Assembly: GCF_013140855.1 (NCBI RefSeq)
Contig: NZ_JABBPG010000005.1
Location: forward strand, 248,001-312,000
Reading direction: 5' to 3'
From: Pseudoalteromonas caenipelagi
GTDB taxonomy: Bacteria > Pseudomonadota > Gammaproteobacteria > Enterobacterales > Alteromonadaceae
DNA: 64,000 nucleotides
The notes under the pieces: generated by a model
The model's database searches: none
Told to the model about the DNA's origin: nothing
Seen by the model: only the letters and a program-made list of their open reading frames with translations
Position numbers and translations under genes: made by a program
Shown: positions 8,720-18,597 of the stretch, piece by piece
How the letters are laid out: each line of letters begins with the position of its first letter
Numbering within the stretch: the first letter of the stretch is position 1

Positions 8720-9684
8720 ATTTTTACAGTTACAGCACCCAACTTGCACAACACAATAGTGACATAGAGCGGCACTGGCAACGCTCTGAGCAGGGCTATC
8801 TAAAAGCCCCAAGCGGTAAACTATTTTACAGCTATCATATTCCCAAAACAGCAAAATATAGTGTTGTGCTAGTCAATGGACGAATAGAGTCTGCGTGGAA
8901 GTATCAAGAGCTACTGTGGGAATTGGCACAAAATAATATTGCGGTATTTACCTATGATCACATTGGTCAAGGCCTATCCGAGCGCTTAACGGGTAATGCT
9001 CAAACAGGGTATGTTTCAAGATTCACCGACTATGGTGACGACCTAAATGCATTTATCGAAAAAGTCGTGATGCCACGCCAAAAAGGTCCATTATTTATTC
9101 TTGCCCATTCAATGGGGGCAGCCATTAGCTGTGATTATTTATCGCGTTATTCGCACCCCATAAGTGGCGCTTTTCTATCTGCACCTATGTTTGATATTAA
9201 TACACACAACACACCTTATAAGCTTGCCAAGTGGTTAGCTAAAATAGGGTGTTGGCTGGGGCTTGGTAAGCACTACGCAGTTGGTCAAAGCAATTATTTT
9301 CCTGTGCCCTTTGAAGAAAACCAGCTCACTCATTGTCATATTCGTTATCAACGTTTTCGCTCCTTATATCAAAATGAGGCTGAGTTGTGTTTAGGCGGAG
9401 TCAGTTATGGTTGGCTTAATCAAACCTTTAACTTTATAGAAAAGATCCCTAATTTGATTATCCAAACGCCACTTTTTATTGTCAGTGCCGAGCAAGACGA
9501 AGTCGTCGACAACCGGGCACACGCTCGATTTATCGAAACCCATCCAGACGCCCAACTAAGGACCATTGCCAACGCCAAACACGAGTTGTTGTGTGAAACA
9601 GATGATATTCGACAAACTGTTCTCAAAGAGTTTTATCAATTTTGCGATAACTTAGGATTAACCACCAAAGAGACAGGGTCTTGA
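8716..9684 (+). CDS. pldB: Alpha/beta hydrolase, lysophospholipase PldB-like
   Basis: A 322-residue serine hydrolase resembling lysophospholipase L2. The nucleophile elbow is AHSMG with Ser132. The oxyanion-region segment VLVNGRIES, the strand-turn YDHIGQGLS, the acid region AEQDEVVDN (about 259-267) and the histidine in NAKHELL complete the expected triad order. There is no signal peptide, so a cytoplasmic or inner-membrane-associated enzyme is likely. Its 4-bp overlap with cpxA puts it in the Cpx operon, which suggests a membrane-lipid repair role (inference). The last 49 bp overlap the 3' end of the opposing fieF. Substrate is not proven by sequence. Confidence 0.85.
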   Translation: MNFYSYSTQLAQHNSDIERHWQRSEQGYLKAPSGKLFYSYHIPKTAKYSVVLVNGRIESAWKYQELLWELAQNNIAVFTYDHIGQGLSERLTGNAQTGYVSRFTDYGDDLNAFIEKVVMPRQKGPLFILAHSMGAAISCDYLSRYSHPISGAFLSAPMFDINTHNTPYKLAKWLAKIGCWLGLGKHYAVGQSNYFPVPFEENQLTHCHIRYQRFRSLYQNEAELCLGGVSYGWLNQTFNFIEKIPNLIIQTPLFIVSAEQDEVVDNRAHARFIETHPDAQLRTIANAKHELLCETDDIRQTVLKEFYQFCDNLGLTTKETGS

Positions 9685-10547
9685 TGAATTAAGATGTCGA
9701 GTTCACCTTCAAAAGCCTGTTGGATCATCTCTACTACTTCATCAGTCACAGCGTGTGCACGCATTAGCGGCATATCGTCATCAAGCTCGAGGTGAAGTTG
9801 GATAAATTTAATTTTACCGCTTTGACGAGTTCGTAAATCGTGTACGCCATATACACTTTCATGACTTGATGCCAGCATAATAATTTCCGCTTTTTCTTCA
9901 TCAGGTAACTCTCGGTCCATCAAATGCGCTGCACTTTGTTTGGCAATATCCCAACAGTTGTAAAGTAAATACCCAGCGACACCAATGGCAAATATAGGAT
10001 CAGCGTAGAGAACACCGTAATAAGACAGTAAAATGGCGAGCAATACAGCCATATTTAATAACACATCGCCTTTGTAATGTAATGAGTCGGCTTTTACAGC
10101 AATAGATTGTGTACGCTTAACAACTTGATATTGCACTATTACAACCAACAAAGTGCACACAATAGCAAACAAGCTCACCCATACACCGAGCAACGAATGC
10201 TTTAACTCAACGGGGTTTATTAAACGTTCAATCGCGTGAAAGGCTAATAAACACGCTGAACCTGCAATAAACGCGGCTTGCCCCAACCCAGCCAAGGCTT
10301 CGGCCTTGCCATGCCCAAAGCGATGGTCATCATCAGCAGGACGCAAGGCATAACTCAAGACTAAAAAGCTCATCAGCGAAGCACTGATATCGAGTAACGA
10401 GTCAGTTAATGATCCCAACATAGAAGCACTGCCAGAGGATAGCCAGGCCCAGCATTTAGTGATAATCATTAAACTGACCATCAACATGGTAAATACACTG
10501 GCAAAACGAACTAACAGCTCATAACTTGGCTTCACATTTTCTTTCAT
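9636..10547 (-). CDS. fieF: Cation-efflux transporter FieF (CDF family)
   Basis: Inner-membrane proton/divalent-cation antiporter of 303 residues. It has six predicted membrane helices and a C-terminal cytoplasmic domain from about residue 210. Family metal-site segments are visible: the Asp-containing SLTDSLLDISAS in helix 2 and the Asp-containing VKADSLHYKGDVLLN in helix 5, plus the DHRFGHGKAE loop. E. coli FieF exports ferrous iron and zinc. In enterics fieF neighbours cpxP, and this locus retains that association. Its 3' end overlaps the end of pldB on the other strand by 49 bp. Confidence 0.93.
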   Translation of the reverse strand: MKENVKPSYELLVRFASVFTMLMVSLMIITKCWAWLSSGSASMLGSLTDSLLDISASLMSFLVLSYALRPADDDHRFGHGKAEALAGLGQAAFIAGSACLLAFHAIERLINPVELKHSLLGVWVSLFAIVCTLLVVIVQYQVVKRTQSIAVKADSLHYKGDVLLNMAVLLAILLSYYGVLYADPIFAIGVAGYLLYNCWDIAKQSAAHLMDRELPDEEKAEIIMLASSHESVYGVHDLRTRQSGKIKFIQLHLELDDDMPLMRAHAVTDEVVEMIQQAFEGELDILIHQDPVSLVVNPKLSQN

Positions 10548-10716
10548 TGACCAAAAACCTCTATGGCTCGATTAAAGATATCTTATTTCAACAGTTTACA
10601 GTCTATACAGAGGAAGTGAAATAATGATGACATAAAAGACGAAAAGCAGCCGCGAATGCTTACCCAATACGATGTCATTTCGTTATACTAAGCATAATGA
10701 ACTTTTCGAGGTGATT

Positions 10717-11181
10717 ATGTTAGATATCGTGCTTTACCAACCTGAAATTCCCCCCAACACTGGAAATATTATTCGTTTATGTGCAAATACGGGCTATGCC
10801 CTTCACCTAATTGAGCCTTTAGGTTTTGATTGGGATGACAAACGGGTAAAACGTGCAGGCTTAGATTATCATGAATTTAGCCATGTAAAGCGCCATGCTT
10901 CTTTCGAAGATTATTTAAAAGATTGCCAACCTAAGCGCGTCTTTGCCTGTACGACAAAAGGTAAAAAGTATCATCACCAACCTCAATACCAAGCTGGAGA
11001 TTGTCTGCTATTTGGTCCTGAAACGAGAGGTTTACCTGAAGATATTATTTTTTCATTGCCTGAAGAGCAGCGTGTTCGTATACCCATGCGTGCAGATAGC
11101 CGAAGTATGAATTTATCCAACGCTGTTGCGGTATTTGTTTATGAATCTTGGCGTCAACTCGACTTTACCAACGCGGTATAA
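10717..11181 (+). CDS. trmL: tRNA 2'-O-methyltransferase TrmL
   Basis: SPOUT-family methyltransferase of 154 residues that methylates the wobble nucleotide (position 34) of leucine tRNAs. The three knot motifs are visible: [29 protein letters not shown] and [19 protein letters not shown]. The frame is open further upstream from 10672, but GAGGTG just before the ATG at 10717 and the typical 150-160 residue length favour this start. It is transcribed alone and convergent with gpsA, with a good terminator between them. Confidence 0.94.
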   Translation: MLDIVLYQPEIPPNTGNIIRLCANTGYALHLIEPLGFDWDDKRVKRAGLDYHEFSHVKRHASFEDYLKDCQPKRVFACTTKGKKYHHQPQYQAGDCLLFGPETRGLPEDIIFSLPEEQRVRIPMRADSRSMNLSNAVAVFVYESWRQLDFTNAV

Positions 11182-11192
11182 AAAAATGAACT

Positions 11193-11214
11193 AAAGCGGA
11201 TCACTCCGCTTTTT
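11193..11214 (+). terminator. Rho-independent terminator of trmL
   Basis: Stem AAAGCGGA, loop TCAC, complement TCCGCTTT followed by TT, 11 bp after the trmL stop. The loop overlaps the stop codon of gpsA on the opposite strand. The upstream A-run may allow bidirectional use. Confidence 0.85.
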
Positions 11215-12208
11215 GTTCTCTGCCAAGCAGTGCCATAGCCGCTTCTTTGACATCTTTTTGCTGATACAAAACTTGATAAATTTGCTCAGTAATTGGCATC
11301 TCAATACCACTTCTTTGTGCCAGTAAATACACTTCTTTGGTATTGCGGTAACCTTCAACAACCTGACCGATACTTTGCATCGCATCATCTACCGTTAAGC
11401 CCTTACCTAATGCTAGGCCAAAACGACGGTTGCGTGATTGATTGTCAGTACACGTTAGAATTAAATCGCCTAAACCAGCCATACCCATGAAGGTTTCAGA
11501 ACGCGCACCGAGCGCTTTACCTAAACGACAAAGTTCAGCCAAACCGCGCGTTATTAACGCTGTTCGAGCATTGGCTCCAAAACCAAAACCGTCAGACATA
11601 CCAGCGCCAATTGCAATGACATTTTTAACCGCTCCACCGAGTTGAATACCAATGAAATCGTCATTGCTATAGACTCGAAACGAGCGACCACAATGCAGTA
11701 ACTTCGCTAATTCACTAGCAAAAGCGCTGTCTGTTGCTGCGACAGAAATTGCGGTTGGCAGCCCTGCAGCCATTTCTTTTGCAAACGTTGGCCCCGATAA
11801 CACAGCTAAAGGAACTTGCTCTCCCAGTTGCTGCAGAGCCACCTCTTGTAGCAAGCGACCCGTATCCGGCTCTAAGCCTTTGGTTGCCCAAGCAACTCGT
11901 GCATTGGGTAACAAGTTATTACGCACCTTTGCTAAGGTGTCTGCAAATGCATGACTTGGCACCACCAGCAGCACTATTTCGCTGGCCTCAACCGCTTTTT
12001 TTAAATCACACTCTAGCTGTAAAGAATCAGGGAAAGGGCAATCAGGAAGATAACGTTGGTTTTTCCGCTCAGCTGAAAGCGTCGCAACGTCATTTTTATT
12101 TCGCCCCCATAGTGTCACCTTGTGACCATTTCGGGCAAAACAAATAGCAAGGGCGGTGCCATAAGACCCCGCCCCCAATACAGTTACAGCTGATTTTACT
12201 GAACTCAT
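11201..12208 (-). CDS. gpsA: Glycerol-3-phosphate dehydrogenase [NAD(P)+]
   Basis: Cytoplasmic enzyme of 335 residues that reduces dihydroxyacetone phosphate to sn-glycerol 3-phosphate, the backbone for phospholipids. The N-terminal Rossmann motif is GAGSYGTA (12-19). [11 protein letters not shown], the catalytic-lysine region [15 protein letters not shown] and GLGDLILTC follow in order. It is the last gene of the yibN-grxC-secB-gpsA run, 3 bp after secB, an order shared with enterics. Confidence 0.97.
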   Translation of the reverse strand: MSSVKSAVTVLGAGSYGTALAICFARNGHKVTLWGRNKNDVATLSAERKNQRYLPDCPFPDSLQLECDLKKAVEASEIVLLVVPSHAFADTLAKVRNNLLPNARVAWATKGLEPDTGRLLQEVALQQLGEQVPLAVLSGPTFAKEMAAGLPTAISVAATDSAFASELAKLLHCGRSFRVYSNDDFIGIQLGGAVKNVIAIGAGMSDGFGFGANARTALITRGLAELCRLGKALGARSETFMGMAGLGDLILTCTDNQSRNRRFGLALGKGLTVDDAMQSIGQVVEGYRNTKEVYLLAQRSGIEMPITEQIYQVLYQQKDVKEAAMALLGREQKAE

Positions 12209-12211
12209 CGC

Positions 12212-12697
12212 TTATGCGTCAGCTGTTTGCTCTGTTTGCGCTGCTCGTTGTTGCATGTACTGAGCGAATAACGCATCAAAGTTTACTGGTGCTAAGTTCA
12301 ATTGTGGGAAAGTACCACGGTTTACTAGGCTAGCAACGGCTTCACGAGCATATGGGAACAAGATGTTCGGGCAAAACGCACCTAACATATGCGCCATTTG
12401 TACTTCTTCTAGATCTGCGATTGAGAAAATACCCGCTTGTTGAATTTCACATAAAAATGCAGTTTCTTCGCCAATGTTCGCCGTGACAGTCAACGACAAT
12501 ACCACTTCAAACACGTTGTTATCTAGCTTTTCAGAACGCGTGTCCATGTCTAGCTTAATTTCAGGAGTCCACTCTTTTTGAAAGATCGCCGGAGAGTTTG
12601 GTGTTTCAAATGAAACATCTTTTGTGTAAATACGTTGAATATTAAATTGCGCTTCTTGTTGTTGTTCTGCTGCCGCATTTTGGTTTTGATCTGTCAT
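12212..12697 (-). CDS. secB: Protein-export chaperone SecB
   Basis: Cytoplasmic homotetrameric chaperone of 161 residues that keeps preproteins unfolded and passes them to SecA. Family segments are visible: [17 protein letters not shown] near the N-terminus, the beta-sheet region [12 protein letters not shown], and [43 protein letters not shown] Gln-rich N-terminal stretch ([10 protein letters not shown]) is typical of marine SecB proteins. It sits 3 bp before gpsA and 36 bp after grxC. Confidence 0.97.
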   Translation of the reverse strand: MTDQNQNAAAEQQQEAQFNIQRIYTKDVSFETPNSPAIFQKEWTPEIKLDMDTRSEKLDNNVFEVVLSLTVTANIGEETAFLCEIQQAGIFSIADLEEVQMAHMLGAFCPNILFPYAREAVASLVNRGTFPQLNLAPVNFDALFAQYMQQRAAQTEQTADA

Positions 12698-12733
12698 GAG
12701 TGTTCCTAGATTCTTTGAATTTATTAAATTTTC

Positions 12734-12991
12734 TTACAATTTTAGTAAAGCGTTTAACTCGCCCTTTGCTTCGATAGCCATCATATCGTCGCAGCCACCA
12801 ATGTGATTATCATTGATAAAAATTTGTGGCACTGTGTATCCACCATTGGCTTTTTCTATCATTTGCTCACGTAGCTCAGGCTGCTTACCAATATCATACT
12901 CGGTGTATGTTACACCTTTTGCATCTAGCAACGCCTTAGCTCGGTGACAAAAAGGACAATAATCTTTTGTGTAAATCACAACTTCAGTCAT
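12734..12991 (-). CDS. grxC: Glutaredoxin 3
   Basis: Small thiol oxidoreductase of 85 residues with a thioredoxin fold, reduced by glutathione. The redox site is C-P-F-C in KDYCPFCHRAK, with Phe where E. coli Grx3 has Tyr. TVPQIFINDNHIGGCDD is the cis-proline and GSH-binding segment. The start at 12991 (MTEVVIYTK) is preferred over an upstream in-frame ATG at 13042, which lies inside the rhodanese gene; AGGAGT precedes it. It is 11 bp downstream of the rhodanese gene. Confidence 0.94.
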   Translation of the reverse strand: MTEVVIYTKDYCPFCHRAKALLDAKGVTYTEYDIGKQPELREQMIEKANGGYTVPQIFINDNHIGGCDDMMAIEAKGELNALLKL

Positions 12992-13002
12992 AAAGACTCC
13001 TG

Positions 13003-13434
13003 TTACTTTCCTGTTGTGGTTGGTAATCCGGCACTTTGCCATGCGCCCATACCACCGTTAAGCACGTAAACATGCTCAAAGCCTGATTTATGCATGGTGT
13101 TTGCAATACCCGAAGCCGTCATGCCTGTAGTACACACCAATATAATGGGTTTACTTTTATACTTTTCAAGCCCCGCAAAGTCACTTTGTTTGGCTTTTTC
13201 CGCACTTAGCTGTATTGAACCCGCAATTCTGCCAGCATTAAACTCTTTTATTGGACGAATATCGACAACTTGACCTTCCTCACGGTTGACCAATAAAGTC
13301 AACTGTTGAGGATTAACCTGCGCAATGGCTGAAAACTTACTTTTAAACCAGCTTGCTACTATCATAGCGACAAGCGCCAACCAAATAACACTTAAAATCG
13401 CGTTATTGCCTATAAACTCGATGTATTGTTCCAT
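13003..13434 (-). CDS. yibN: Membrane-anchored rhodanese-like protein (YibN)
   Basis: A 143-residue protein with one N-terminal membrane helix (about 12-30) and a rhodanese domain (about 40-140). The active-site loop is V-C-T-T-G-M-T-A-S, with the catalytic cysteine that could carry persulfide. The DIRPIKEFNAGRIAGSIQLS segment is the CH2 region equivalent. It heads the yibN-grxC-secB-gpsA operon, the same order as in E. coli. The physiological substrate is not established. Confidence 0.9.
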   Translation of the reverse strand: MEQYIEFIGNNAILSVIWLALVAMIVASWFKSKFSAIAQVNPQQLTLLVNREEGQVVDIRPIKEFNAGRIAGSIQLSAEKAKQSDFAGLEKYKSKPIILVCTTGMTASGIANTMHKSGFEHVYVLNGGMGAWQSAGLPTTTGK

Positions 13435-13675
13435 GCACCTTCCAACTTAACTTTCTGAATGTGCGATTTTAGCAAAACTCACACACCCTTAATAATGAAT
13501 AGCTCCGAAGTATACATTTTGCGTTCCTTTGGGTATAGCCCTTTGTCTGAGCCTAATAGACATATCCCCGATGAATAGGTTTTAAAGTTATCTATGATGA
13601 GGATAAATCATAGCAACAGGGCTGAATTTTTACGCAGAACAAGGTATGCTAGGCCCAATCGTTATGTCGCGCTGA

Positions 13676-13700
13676 TGTGTCAACTTTCCCCCCTGACACA
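13676..13700 (+). repeat. Inverted repeat in the gpmI leader
   Basis: TGTGTCA (13676-13682) and TGACACA (13694-13700) flank a C-rich 11-nt loop and end 20 nt before the AAGGAG site of gpmI. It could be a leader hairpin or an operator; no T-run follows. The rest of the 296-bp yibN-gpmI gap shows no other clear structure beyond a possible -10 (TATGCT, 13645-13650). Confidence 0.45.
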
Positions 13701-13730
13701 GGTGAAAAGATTAGTTCTAAAGGAGCCCAA

Positions 13731-15275
13731 ATGACTGCACAAAAAAAACCACTTGTTCTAATGATTTTAGACGGTTGGGGTTATCGAGAAGAAAGCGAAA
13801 GTAATGCTATTTTAGCAGCCAACACCCCTGTGCTAGACCATTTATGGCAAACCAAACCTCATACTTTGATTTCTGGCTCTGGATTAGATGTGGGCCTGCC
13901 TGATGGTCAAATGGGTAATTCAGAAGTAGGTCACGTTAACTTAGGTGCCGGTCGTATCGTTTATCAAGACTTCACTCGCATCACCAAAGCAATAACGGAC
14001 GGTGAATTTGAACACAACCCCGTATTAGTTGATAGCATCGATAAGGCAGTTCAAGCGGGTAACGCTGTACATCTAATGGGCCTTTTAAGTCCAGGTGGTG
14101 TGCATAGTCATGAAGACCATATTGTTGCAGGCATAAAACTTGCCGCTAGTCGTGGTGCAAAAGCCGTTTATTTTCATGCCTTTTTAGATGGCCGAGATAC
14201 GCCCCCACGCAGTGCATTAGCTTCAATTGAGCGAGTAGAAAAATTATTTTCTGAACTAAAGTGTGGTCGTTTAGCGTCTATTGTTGGTCGTTATTATGCA
14301 ATGGATAGAGACAACCGATGGGAGCGCATAGAAGCGGCGTACAACCTCATGGTAAGTGCACAAGCACAGTATACGTATGAAGATGGTGTAACAGCACTCA
14401 ACGCTGCCTATGCTCGTGACGAAAATGACGAATTTGTTAAAGCAAGCGTTATTCAGCCACAAGGCTGCGAAGCGGCTAAGATTAATGATGGTGACACAGT
14501 AATATTCATGAACTTTAGAGCTGATAGAGCACGCCAAATGACTCGTACATTTGTCGATAAACAGTTCAATGGATTTGCCAAACAAGCCTCGCCTAAGCTA
14601 AGCGCATTTGTGATGATGACGGAGTATGCTGCTGACATTGATGCGCCGGCAGCGTTCGCACCAGAAGCACTGCACAATGTATTAGGTGAATGGCTCGCAA
14701 AACACCACAAAACACAACTACGTATCTCTGAAACAGAAAAATATGCACACGTTACATTCTTCTTCAGTGGTGGCAAAGAAGATGAATTTGAAGGTGAAAA
14801 GCGCGAGCTGATCCCCTCTCCACAAGTTGCGACGTACGATCTGCAACCAGAGATGAATTCAGAGCTGCTTACAGATAAACTCGTAGAAGCTATTCACAGT
14901 GGCCAGTATGATGTCATTATCTGTAATTATCCAAATGGCGATATGGTAGGTCATTCAGGTGTATTTAGCGCTGCAGTTAAGGCCTGTGAAGCCGTAGATA
15001 AGTGTATTGGCCGAGTTGTTGAAGCGCTTGAACAAGTAGACGGTGAAGCTCTGATCACAGCAGATCATGGTAATGCTGAACAGATGACCAATGCTAACAC
15101 AGGCCAAGCTCATACAGCACACACTTCAGAGCCTGTGCCATTCATTTATGTTGGCCGAGATGCCCAGCCACACAATGGGAAAACACTAAGTGATGTTGCA
15201 CCAACTATGCTGCACTTGCTTGGTATGGAGCAACCAAGTGAGATGACTGGCACACCGATCATGACTTTAAAATAA
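13731..15275 (+). CDS. gpmI: Cofactor-independent phosphoglycerate mutase
   Basis: Manganese-dependent enzyme of 514 residues that interconverts 3- and 2-phosphoglycerate. It has the alkaline-phosphatase-type metal site DGWGYRE near the N-terminus, catalytic Ser64 in [15 protein letters not shown], the phosphotransferase segment [18 protein letters not shown], and the second metal cluster HSG and ADHGNAEQM. The ATG at 13731 is chosen because AAGGAG precedes it; the open frame upstream lacks homology. envC starts 2 bp after the stop, the same pairing as in E. coli. Confidence 0.97.
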   Translation: MTAQKKPLVLMILDGWGYREESESNAILAANTPVLDHLWQTKPHTLISGSGLDVGLPDGQMGNSEVGHVNLGAGRIVYQDFTRITKAITDGEFEHNPVLVDSIDKAVQAGNAVHLMGLLSPGGVHSHEDHIVAGIKLAASRGAKAVYFHAFLDGRDTPPRSALASIERVEKLFSELKCGRLASIVGRYYAMDRDNRWERIEAAYNLMVSAQAQYTYEDGVTALNAAYARDENDEFVKASVIQPQGCEAAKINDGDTVIFMNFRADRARQMTRTFVDKQFNGFAKQASPKLSAFVMMTEYAADIDAPAAFAPEALHNVLGEWLAKHHKTQLRISETEKYAHVTFFFSGGKEDEFEGEKRELIPSPQVATYDLQPEMNSELLTDKLVEAIHSGQYDVIICNYPNGDMVGHSGVFSAAVKACEAVDKCIGRVVEALEQVDGEALITADHGNAEQMTNANTGQAHTAHTSEPVPFIYVGRDAQPHNGKTLSDVAPTMLHLLGMEQPSEMTGTPIMTLK

Positions 15276-15277
15276 TC

Positions 15278-16411
15278 ATGCTTAAATTGCCCTGTAAGTT
15301 ATTTGCACTTGGCCTTTTATTGGCGACAACTTCGGTTATCGCCAATGAGTCTCGCACCAAGCAGGATTTAACTGAAGTACAACAAGAGCTCAAAAAGAGC
15401 CAAAAAAACTACCAACAACAACGTAGTAATATCGCTTCGCTGCGCGCAAAGCTAAAAGCCCAAGAGTTAGACATTGCAAAAAATGCCAAGGCATTGTCAC
15501 TCACAAAGCGAGGAATAGCTGAAAATCAGCAGCAGCAATATACCTTGCAAAGCGAAGCGAAAAGTCTCGAAAGTAAAAAACAACGCTTACAAAAGCTGCT
15601 AGCATCACAACTTAAAAGCGCCTATATGACGGGCAGTCATGACTACTCAAAGATGCTTTTAAACCAAGAGCAAAGTGCTACTTTAGAACGTACCATTAGC
15701 TATTATGACTATTTCAACAAAGCCAGAATAAATCAATTAGAAGAACTAAAACTGATTTTCTCTGAGCTTGCAAAAAATCAACAACAGCTTAAACGCAAAC
15801 AAGAGCAATTAGCGGCGCTGAGAAAACAACAAGAGCAACGTCAAACGGCACTTGTTGCACGCCAAAATGAGCGTCAAATACACCTACAAGAGCTAAATGC
15901 CGCTTTACAACAAACCGCACAAGCCATCGATTACTTAAAAGAAAACGAGCAAACCTTGCTTGCAACACTTGAAGAGCTGGCCAAAATCCAACAACCTGAC
16001 GAAGTAGTGCTAGATGGTTTGGCACAAAGTAAAGGACAGCTACAGTGGCCAAGTAAAGGTCGTTTACGTCACCGCTTTGGGCAACGTAAACATGCAGGAA
16101 TGAGTTGGAAAGGCGTCGTTATTCAAGCACAAACTGGCACGCCAGTTATTAGTATCAAGCAAGGGCAAGTGGTTTATGCCGACTGGCTCAACGGATTTGG
16201 CTGGGTTATGGTTGTCGATCACGGTAAAGGCTTTATGAGCCTGTACGGGCATACCCAAACTTTACTCAAAGATGTTGGTGATTTAGTCAGCGCTGGTGAA
16301 ACAATTGCTTTAGTTGGCCAAAGCGGCGGACAAACTCGATCTGGTCTATACTTCGAAATACGGCATAAGGGAAGCGCTGTCGATCCGGTAAAATGGTGTA
16401 AAGCAAGTTAA
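15278..16411 (+). CDS. envC: Murein hydrolase activator EnvC
   Basis: Periplasmic protein of 377 residues with a signal peptide (cut near VIANES, about residue 23). A long Gln/Lys-rich coiled coil (about 30-240) is followed by a C-terminal LytM/M23 domain (about 260-377). The LytM domain is degenerate: the final metal-ligand motif HxH is replaced by GLYFEIR, so it should activate amidases such as AmiA/AmiB at the septum rather than cut peptidoglycan itself. FtsEX recruits EnvC in E. coli. It lies 2 bp after gpmI. Confidence 0.93.
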   Translation: MLKLPCKLFALGLLLATTSVIANESRTKQDLTEVQQELKKSQKNYQQQRSNIASLRAKLKAQELDIAKNAKALSLTKRGIAENQQQQYTLQSEAKSLESKKQRLQKLLASQLKSAYMTGSHDYSKMLLNQEQSATLERTISYYDYFNKARINQLEELKLIFSELAKNQQQLKRKQEQLAALRKQQEQRQTALVARQNERQIHLQELNAALQQTAQAIDYLKENEQTLLATLEELAKIQQPDEVVLDGLAQSKGQLQWPSKGRLRHRFGQRKHAGMSWKGVVIQAQTGTPVISIKQGQVVYADWLNGFGWVMVVDHGKGFMSLYGHTQTLLKDVGDLVSAGETIALVGQSGGQTRSGLYFEIRHKGSAVDPVKWCKAS

Positions 16412-16449
16412 TTGAATAACCCGTGCTGCACCAACACTTGGAGCAGCAC

Positions 16450-17673
16450 ATGAGTATAGTTAATCGCATTAAACACGCTTTCACTCGCACTTATCATGCT
16501 TGGGCATTACTCTTTAGCGTATTGCTTTGTCTTATTCTCATCACACCAAGTACGTTTGCAAAGCAACAGTTTTCCCAAGAACAAGTGGAAGAAATACTGT
16601 TTCATATCCATGCATACTATGTTGAAGACTTGCCATTAAGCCATATCGATAACAGTAATTTTGAACAACTGCTGTCGCAATTAGACCCATACTCAAAGTA
16701 CCTCTCTGAAACTGAGCTTGAAGCCATTTTTAGTGCCGCTAACGGGCGTTATACTGGTATTGGTATTGAGGTTGAAGAAATCGCCAACCGTGTCGTTATC
16801 ATTAATACTCTGCCCGGCTCTCCCGCAGATATAGCTGGTATTGAAGGTGGCGATAAACTTGTAGCCATCAATCATCAAGACGTGACTGACAAAGACATTG
16901 CTTATGTCTCTAAATTACTACAAAAAGCTGAGTTTTCGATCATTCAAGTTACGGTAGAACGTAAAACACGACAGCTCACACTGGCACTTCGCCGCCAAGA
17001 AATTAACCTAGAAAGCGTAACAAGTTTATTACTACACAATGGTAATGGTTACTTGTCATTAAATGGCTTCAACAATAACAGCTATCATGATGTTGCCAGA
17101 CACCTTAATAAGCTTCGCATAGAAAATGGCGAGCCACTGGCTGGTTTAATAATCGATTTACGAGATAACCCTGGTGGCACGCTAACCAGCGCAGTGGCTA
17201 TATCTGATCTATTTTTAGATGCAGGTACCATCGTATCAACTCAAGGACGATTTTATGATGCTAATCAACATTTCAGCGCCCAACAAGGCGATATCCTAAA
17301 CGGCGCACCAGTGGTTATTATGATCAATGAAAACTCAGCCTCTGCGGCAGAAATACTCGCTGGTGCTTTACAAGATAACCGTAGAGCCTTGGTTGTTGGT
17401 ACGCCTTCTTTTGGCAAAGGTTCTGTACAATCGCTTATTCCTGTTGGCAATGGTACCACGGCCTTGAAGTTAACCACCGCGCGCTACTACACGCCTTCGG
17501 GACGCTCTATAGAGGGAATAGGTATTGAGCCAGATATTATTCTGACCAAGCAAGTGCTTTCACATTTAAGTAAAAGCGCTATAATGGCTGGCGAACAAAC
17601 AGCCAAAAAGGAGCAATTGGCTAGACTAGATTCTCATTTAACTGATGCAAGAAAGTTACTTAAAAAACATTAA
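16450..17673 (+). CDS. ctpA: Carboxy-terminal processing protease (S41, CtpA-like)
   Basis: Secreted or membrane-anchored serine protease of 407 residues. It has a signal or anchor helix (about 15-35), a PDZ domain (about 105-180; YTGIGIEVEE onward) and an S41 protease domain. The catalytic Ser lies in ENSASAAE (about 296-298) and the general-base Lys in FGKGSVQ. The start is placed at 16450, 8 nt after GGAG; a GTG at 16423 in frame is less likely. Such proteases often regulate peptidoglycan endopeptidases, which fits the envC and yibQ neighbours (inference). Confidence 0.92.
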   Translation: MSIVNRIKHAFTRTYHAWALLFSVLLCLILITPSTFAKQQFSQEQVEEILFHIHAYYVEDLPLSHIDNSNFEQLLSQLDPYSKYLSETELEAIFSAANGRYTGIGIEVEEIANRVVIINTLPGSPADIAGIEGGDKLVAINHQDVTDKDIAYVSKLLQKAEFSIIQVTVERKTRQLTLALRRQEINLESVTSLLLHNGNGYLSLNGFNNNSYHDVARHLNKLRIENGEPLAGLIIDLRDNPGGTLTSAVAISDLFLDAGTIVSTQGRFYDANQHFSAQQGDILNGAPVVIMINENSASAAEILAGALQDNRRALVVGTPSFGKGSVQSLIPVGNGTTALKLTTARYYTPSGRSIEGIGIEPDIILTKQVLSHLSKSAIMAGEQTAKKEQLARLDSHLTDARKLLKKH

Positions 17674-17707
17674 ATTATAACTATTATAAACAATAAGAAA
17701 TGGGACT

Positions 17708-18484
17708 GTGCGACACATACATTGGGGACTTTTTGCGCTTTGGTTGATGGCTTTACCATGCGCAGCAAAACAAATTGCCATTGTTATAGATGATATTGGC
17801 AATCATAAGAGAGATTTACAACTGCTGGCATTACCCGGACAGTTATCGTTTTCTATTTTACCTCATACCCCTTATTCCCAACAGTTCGCCTTTTTAGCCA
17901 GTAAACAAAAAAAAGAGCTGCTGCTGCACGTACCTATGCAGTCAACTCTAGAGAAAGCACTTGGCCCTGGAGCCCTGACCTTAGAGATGAACAAATGGCA
18001 GTTACAAAGTACTTTAGGACATGCTTTATCAACATTACCTCAGGTTAAAGGGGTTAATAATCATATGGGATCGGCACTTACTCAACATGTTGAGCCGATG
18101 AAGTGGACCATGGAAGTATTGAAAAAACGCGGGTTATTTTTCCTCGATAGTCGTACAACGGAGTATACCCAAGCACAGAACGTCGCTAATTTATATGGTG
18201 TTGAAAATATCAGCCGTCACATCTTTTTAGATAACGTACTAACAGCTGACGCACTGAGAGTGCAATTAGAAGCGTTAAAACATAAAGCCGATACCGAGCA
18301 GTTTGCGATTGCAATCGCGCACCCTTACCCTGAAACAGCCGCTTTCTTATCCAGGGCGCTGCCCGAGCTCATAGCTCAGGGCTATGAGCTGGTGCCCGTG
18401 TCACAATTAGTTGAATTAAAATACATTCAATTAGCTGAGCACAAAAAGCCCAAAGCAAGATTTTTTATTCCCACCAGCGATTAA
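17708..18484 (+). CDS. yibQ: Divergent polysaccharide deacetylase (YibQ)
   Basis: Exported protein of 258 residues of the divergent polysaccharide-deacetylase family. It has a signal peptide (about 1-20, ending PCAAK), then IAIVIDDIGNH with the metal-site Asp pair, LSFSILPHTPY, the HVPMQ strand and GVNNHMGSALT. A NodB-like barrel with Asp and two His ligands is therefore conserved. It starts at a GTG with a weak GGGA site. The E. coli homologue follows envC; here ctpA lies between. The substrate is unknown; a cell-envelope polysaccharide is an inference. Confidence 0.85.
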   Translation: MRHIHWGLFALWLMALPCAAKQIAIVIDDIGNHKRDLQLLALPGQLSFSILPHTPYSQQFAFLASKQKKELLLHVPMQSTLEKALGPGALTLEMNKWQLQSTLGHALSTLPQVKGVNNHMGSALTQHVEPMKWTMEVLKKRGLFFLDSRTTEYTQAQNVANLYGVENISRHIFLDNVLTADALRVQLEALKHKADTEQFAIAIAHPYPETAAFLSRALPELIAQGYELVPVSQLVELKYIQLAEHKKPKARFFIPTSD

Positions 18485-18597
18485 ATCATAAAGGATCACA
18501 TAGTTTGATCTTGATTCATGCACAGCATAAAAATGTGCGTTATAACTTAGGTATGTTGACTTAGTTGCTAACCAAGCTCTGTTGGAAGGAAGAAATA

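Noticed and set aside
11734..12147. A 137-residue plus-strand frame opposite gpsA
   Set aside because: It is antisense to a complete, well-conserved gpsA and has no ribosome-binding site or recognisable domain.
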